Source of the DNA: Solirubrobacterales bacterium
Lineage (GTDB): Bacteria; Actinomycetota; Thermoleophilia; Solirubrobacterales; Solirubrobacteraceae
Assembly (NCBI GenBank): GCA_003151895.1
Contig: PLYX01000207.1
Location: 1-7,898 of the forward strand
Length of the DNA stretch: 7,898 bases
Direction: 5' to 3'
Notes under the pieces: model-generated
Seen by the model: the letters and a program-made list of their open reading frames with translations, nothing else
What the model was told of the DNA's origin: nothing
The model's database searches: none
In this document: positions 5,606 to 7,898 of the stretch, piece by piece
Layout of the letters: each line of letters opens with the position of its first letter
Numbering within the stretch: the stretch's first letter is position 1
Translations under genes and position numbers: made by a program

Positions 5606-6124
5606 ATGCCCCACCCGCGAGCGCCGCTGCGCACACTGCTCGTCTGGGCCGCTGCCGCGGCCGCCGTGGCTGCGCTCGTGTTCTTCGGGCTCGCCGGCAG
5701 CGGCGGGCGCAACGGGCGTCCGGCTCCGCCCCTCCCGAGCGAACATCTCAGCGGCAGCACGGTCACGCTGGCGGCGCTCCGCGGACATCCTGCGCTTGTC
5801 ACCTTCTGGGCGAGCTGGTGTGAACCGTGCGGACGCGAGGCGCCGGCGCTCGAGCGGTTCTCACAAGGTTTGGGTGCTCACGCCACGCTCGTCGGAGTCA
5901 ACTGGAGCGACCCCTCGCTCTCCGGGGCGCGCTCATTCGTGAAGCATTACGGATGGACATTCCCCAACCTGCGCGATCCGCAAGGCGCCGCTGGACTCGC
6001 CTACGGGGTAACCGGGCTGCCCACCACGTTCGTGATCGATAGCACGGGCAGGGTTCGGGCGACGTTGCGCGGGCCGCAAACCCAACAGACCCTCGTCGGC
6101 GCGCTCGCAACGGTAGGCGGCTGA
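5606..6124 (+). CDS. TlpA/ResA-like membrane-anchored thioredoxin
   Basis: Thiol-disulfide oxidoreductase held outside the cytoplasmic membrane. The 172-residue product has an N-terminal membrane anchor (about 11-30, LLVWAAAAAAVAALVFFGLA), a Gly/Pro linker, and a thioredoxin fold of the TlpA/AhpC-TSA type. The active site is W71-C72-E73-P74-C75 in FWASWCEPCGREAP. The cis-proline is P139 in GVTGLPTTFVID, and GRV (148-150) follows as in ResA and TlpA. Relatives reduce apocytochrome c or other exported disulfides, or help copper-centre assembly; no cytochrome maturation gene is nearby, so the partner is unknown. It follows the diguanylate cyclase by 46 bases on the same strand and may share its transcript, though the functions are unrelated. 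ATG 5606 is preceded only by a weak AGG at very short spacing. Confidence 0.9.
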   Translation: MPHPRAPLRTLLVWAAAAAAVAALVFFGLAGSGGRNGRPAPPLPSEHLSGSTVTLAALRGHPALVTFWASWCEPCGREAPALERFSQGLGAHATLVGVNWSDPSLSGARSFVKHYGWTFPNLRDPQGAAGLAYGVTGLPTTFVIDSTGRVRATLRGPQTQQTLVGALATVGG

Positions 6125-6132
6125 CCGCTACC

Positions 6133-6178
6133 GCCGCGGCTCACCAGGGGTGACCGCCCGACGATGCTCAGCCGTCGG
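6133..6178. terminator. Small hairpins in the tlpA/MBL convergent gap
   Basis: The 58-base gap between convergent genes holds the palindrome GCCGCGGC (6133-6140), a short TCACC/GGTGA stem (6141-6152), and CCGACG (6158-6163) paired with CGTCGG (6173-6178) over a 9-base loop. None has a T-run. Position suggests transcription termination in both directions, but no single structure is convincing. Confidence 0.3.
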
Positions 6179-6182
6179 AAGG

Positions 6183-6794
6183 TCAAGGCTCGTGGGAGAG
6201 GAAGTCGCTCAACAGAGCCCGTCCGCCGCTCAGGACAGGCTCGCCGTGAGCGAACAGCAGCGCATCAAAATCCTCGTCAAGCATCCGGCGCAGGTTTCTG
6301 AGAAGTCCAGCCCGAACACGTTGCGGATCATCGCCGAGGAGCGCGTCGGGCATGAACGTCAGCGACCCGTCCTCATCCCGGGTGAGCCCATCGCCGAAGG
6401 ACAACACGCCGTCCCGCACGTCCAACAGCAGCGTGGTTTCCTCCGCACAGATCGACCCCAACTCCAATGCCCGCACGCCCTCGACGAGCTGCTCGTCGAA
6501 GGAAAATCCCTGGACCGGACGGTCTTCGGCGAAATGTCCCAGCGCGGTCTTGTGACATAGCACAGGGCAGCCGAAGCGCTTGGAGTAGCTCGCACTGTGA
6601 CGATAGTGAAGGCGGTTGGTCAGCACTATCCGTTGGGGCGTGGCCAGGGTCGCGATCGCCTCCAGCCCCTCCTCCGGCTCCATCGGATCGATGAGGGTCC
6701 CCGAGTCCAGCGCGAAACCGCTGTGGACCACGTGACCGATGCCCTCGTGAAAGGCATTCCAATGAACGAGCCCAGGGAGGATCTCCTCGATCAT
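6183..6794 (-). CDS. MBL-fold protein with degraded metal-binding motif
   Basis: The 203-residue product, starting MIEEILPGLVHWNAFHEGIG and continuing SGTLIDPMEPEEGLEAI, looks like a compact metallo-beta-lactamase-fold protein found in actinobacteria. The usual T-H-x-H-x-D-H ligand motif is replaced by TNRLHYRHS (59-67), which keeps only H63 and H66 nearby. The GHTPGS histidine region is replaced by LGSICAEETTLLL. The later aspartate (D135, LSFGDGL) and final histidine (H183, FAHGEPV) are kept. It may therefore bind metal unusually or be non-hydrolytic; substrate unknown. The frame is open far upstream, but that stretch belongs to the frameshifted regulator. ATG 6794 is chosen because the family resemblance starts there and GGAAA precedes it. 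The 50 bases after the regulator stop contain TAGACA and an ATATTG about 16 bases apart, so it may have its own promoter as well as being in an operon. Confidence 0.8.
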   Translation of the reverse strand: MIEEILPGLVHWNAFHEGIGHVVHSGFALDSGTLIDPMEPEEGLEAIATLATPQRIVLTNRLHYRHSASYSKRFGCPVLCHKTALGHFAEDRPVQGFSFDEQLVEGVRALELGSICAEETTLLLDVRDGVLSFGDGLTRDEDGSLTFMPDALLGDDPQRVRAGLLRNLRRMLDEDFDALLFAHGEPVLSGGRALLSDFLSHEP

Positions 6795-6844
6795 GGTTTC
6801 CAATATTGCCCCGTGAGACGGTTGTCTAATCACAGACCGGGTGC

Positions 6845-7595
6845 TCACGACTTGCGTGTGCGTCCGCGGTCGAGCTCCTTGCCGAAGGCGACCTCGACCG
6901 CCTGGGTCATCGTGGGCGCGAAGACGGCGATGAGCGCCTCGGAGGCGAGCGGGCGCATCTGATCGAGCGCCGCTCGCACCGCCGGCCAATCGGACTCGGG
7001 CCGGCCGGCGTCGTCGAATGGCTTCCAGATGAACTCCAGGAAGATCTGCACGAAGCTCTGCGCGATGCGGTGGGTGTTGCGTTTGAGCTTGTCCACCATG
7101 TCGAGCGCGGCGTCCAGGGGGACGCCCAGAGCGACCAATCGCTCGCCGGCGGCCAAGCAGGGTTGGGCTGGGGGCTTCGAAGCAGTTCTCCGCGATCGGG
7201 ATCACGAGGCCGAGCCGCTCGGCCTTGGCGATCAGCTTCGAGTCGACCTCGCCGCCAAGGCGCTCGATCAGATCGGCGTGCTCGACGATCTCAGGCGTCT
7301 CGGTCTCGAAGGGAGCCATCAGGGAGCGGGTGAAGCCGAGGACCTCCTCTCCCGATCCGTGAGCTTCTTCGAGCACGTGGGCGATCGCGGCGAGGTTGAA
7401 CCCTTGGGCCTGCATCTCGCGGATCAGCTGCAGCCGCGCCAGGTGCTCGGCGCCGTAGTAGCCGACCCTGCCCTCCACCTCCGGTGGGGGGATCAGTCCG
7501 CGCGACTGGTAGTTGCGCACGTTGCGCACGGTCAGCCCGGTCGCCTGGGCGAGCTGGTCGATCGTCAGCCGCTGCTCGGTCTGGGCTCTGGCCAT
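6845..7595 (-). pseudogene. MerR-family transcriptional regulator, interrupted by a +1 frameshift
   Basis: The N-terminal part has a MerR winged-helix DNA-binding domain, LTIDQLAQATGLTVRNVRNY (10-29), then SRGLIPPPEVEGRVGYYGAE and a helical linker to residue 147 (APSPTLL). The frame then breaks near 7151-7160, at CTGCTTGGCC on the coding strand. It resumes one base later as AAGERLVALGVPLDAALDMV and continues to RGRTRKS and a TGA at 6845. The full span is 751 bases, one more than a multiple of three. Without the extra base the product would be 249 residues. The C-terminal helical domain is a likely effector domain. The only cysteine is C138, so a metal sensor of the MerR/CueR type is unlikely. 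It is divergent from an MMPL transporter and upstream of an MBL-fold gene, both probable targets. The lesion may be a sequencing error or a real mutation. Confidence 0.85.
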
Positions 7596-7620
7596 GTCCT
7601 AATCATATCCGGATCATAGG

Positions 7621-7651
7621 TACACAGATCAATGTAACCTAGATCTATGAT
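7621..7651 (+). promoter_or_regulatory. MerR-type promoter with operator dyad in a 19-bp spacer
   Basis: A -35-like TACACA (7621-7626, four of six consensus bases) and a -10 TATGAT (7646-7651, five of six) are separated by exactly 19 bp. The spacer GATCAATGTAACCTAGATC is an imperfect dyad in which 7 of 9 opposing positions pair, and the symmetry extends with some mismatches to 7623-7649. A long spacer filled by a dyad is the hallmark of promoters activated by MerR-family regulators, which twist the DNA to realign the hexamers. The transcript would start near 7658 and run into the MMPL gene. Confidence 0.6.
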
Positions 7652-7661
7652 ACAGTGTATC
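7649..7661. repeat. 13-bp palindrome at the expected MMPL transcription start
   Basis: GATACAGTGTATC is a perfect 6+1+6 inverted repeat. It overlaps the last bases of the -10 hexamer and the predicted start site of the MMPL transcript, so a bound protein would block initiation. It is separate from the MerR-type dyad and could be a second operator. Just before it TAGATCTA (7640-7647) is another 8-bp palindrome. Confidence 0.45.
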
Positions 7662-7714
7662 GAGACACGTTGATAGGGAGTTGCTTTGCGACGATCACCA
7701 TCCAGGGGCCAGCG

Positions 7715-7898
7715 ATGATCAAGCGACGTGAGCCGGCCGGCGCCGTCCCGAGATGGCGATCGTGGTCGACCCTGATCGCGTGGGCAGTGGCGATCGTCGT
7801 GCTCACGCTGCTCGGCGCGGGCATCACCGAACGGCTGGCGCCGATGTCGCTGGAAGTGCCGGGCACACCCTCTTCGCGGGCCGAAGCGATGCTGCGCG
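7715..7898 (+). CDS. MMPL/RND-type transporter, N-terminal fragment
   Basis: Only 61 codons are present and the gene runs off the right edge. A basic start (MIKRREPAGAVPRWRSW) leads into a transmembrane helix (about 19-37, TLIAWAVAIVVLTLLGAGI), then ERLAPMSLEVPGTPSSRAEA. The last part, with LEVPGTPSS (46-54), is very characteristic of actinobacterial MMPL transporters just after the first helix. These relatives of RND pumps export lipids or hydrophobic compounds using the proton gradient; the substrate here is unknown. ATG 7715 is preceded by AGGGG (7704-7708) at a 6-base spacing, one of the better ribosome binding sites in the window. The divergent MerR-type regulator and the operator in the spacer suggest inducible expression. 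Confidence 0.85.
   Translation, partial: MIKRREPAGAVPRWRSWSTLIAWAVAIVVLTLLGAGITERLAPMSLEVPGTPSSRAEAMLR

Larger units (their letters stand above)
7596..7714. promoter_or_regulatory. Divergent promoter region of merR-type regulator and MMPL transporter
   Basis: This AT-richer spacer of 119 bases carries three TATGAT hexamers. One is on the plus strand (7646-7651) for the transporter; two are on the minus strand (7618-7613 and 7607-7602) for the regulator. For the regulator, TTGATC (7632-7627) stands 19 bases before the second TATGAT, and that hexamer ends 6 bases before the ATG at 7595, suggesting leaderless mRNA. TAGGTT (7641-7636) stands 17 bases before the other. The two promoters overlap the same operator region, so expression of both genes should be linked. 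Confidence 0.55.

Noticed and set aside
4948..5802. 284-codon minus-strand open frame opposite the GGDEF gene
   Set aside because: Low-complexity antisense frame; the plus strand has complete diguanylate cyclase motifs.
6183..7595. A single 470-residue MerR-MBL fusion protein
   Set aside because: The middle part (about residues 148-260, rich in R, G and P) is an out-of-frame reading of the regulator's C-terminus. The true continuation of the regulator is in the neighbouring frame (7153-6845), and the MBL protein has its own ATG at 6794.
1..7898. CRISPR array, IS element, tRNA or rRNA gene
   Set aside because: I saw no regularly spaced repeats, transposase motifs, terminal inverted repeats or cloverleaf/T-loop sequence in either strand by reading.

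Overview
The window is GC-rich (roughly two thirds G+C by eye) bacterial chromosome, with tightly packed genes on both strands. The protein content fits a high-GC actinobacterium: an actinobacterial-style MFS exporter start, an MsrA with the N-terminal extension common in that phylum, an MMPL transporter with a divergent MerR regulator, and several starts that look leaderless. The deep-branching class Thermoleophilia (Solirubrobacterales) is my best guess. That is an inference from protein flavour, because no rRNA, tRNA or other phylogenetic marker is present.

Layout from left to right. (1) The 5' end of a DHA2-type MFS exporter (minus, running off the left edge) diverges from msrB (plus). 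A small single-pass membrane protein with four cysteines (plus) follows msrB closely. (2) A two-gene minus-strand toxin-antitoxin module: a ribbon-helix-helix/DUF433-type antitoxin overlaps a DUF5615 PIN-like toxin by four bases (GTGA), with a palindromic operator at the antitoxin start. (3) A structured leader of about 240 bp and a complete Amt ammonium transporter (plus) with no adjacent PII gene. (4) A convergent gap with a strong UUCG hairpin and a separate perfect 19-bp palindrome, then msrA (minus). (5) Divergent from msrA, a six-helix membrane diguanylate cyclase (plus), followed by a membrane-anchored TlpA/ResA-like thioredoxin (plus). (6) Convergent to these, an MBL-fold protein preceded by a MerR-family regulator that is broken by a single-base frameshift (both minus). 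(7) Divergent from the regulator, the 5' end of an MMPL/RND-type exporter (plus), which runs off the right edge.

How the genes relate. Two transport/regulation units flank the window: an MFS exporter on the left, and MerR-MBL/MMPL on the right. The MerR-MMPL divergent spacer is the most informative regulatory region. It has a 19-bp imperfect dyad exactly filling a 19-bp -35/-10 spacer, the architecture expected for MerR-type activation. Methionine sulfoxide repair is represented by both stereospecific enzymes (MsrB for R, MsrA for S), in separate transcription units about 3 kb apart. The TlpA-like protein is an extracytoplasmic thiol protein and cannot directly serve the cytoplasmic Msr enzymes. 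The Amt and diguanylate cyclase genes look like ordinary stand-alone housekeeping or signalling genes.

I saw no IS element, CRISPR array, phage gene or RNA gene. I did not find a clearly new multi-gene system. The items most worth following are the frameshifted MerR and its operator, the MBL protein with a degraded metal motif, the toxin-antitoxin operator, the perfect hairpin inside the msrA coding sequence, and the unexplained palindromes.
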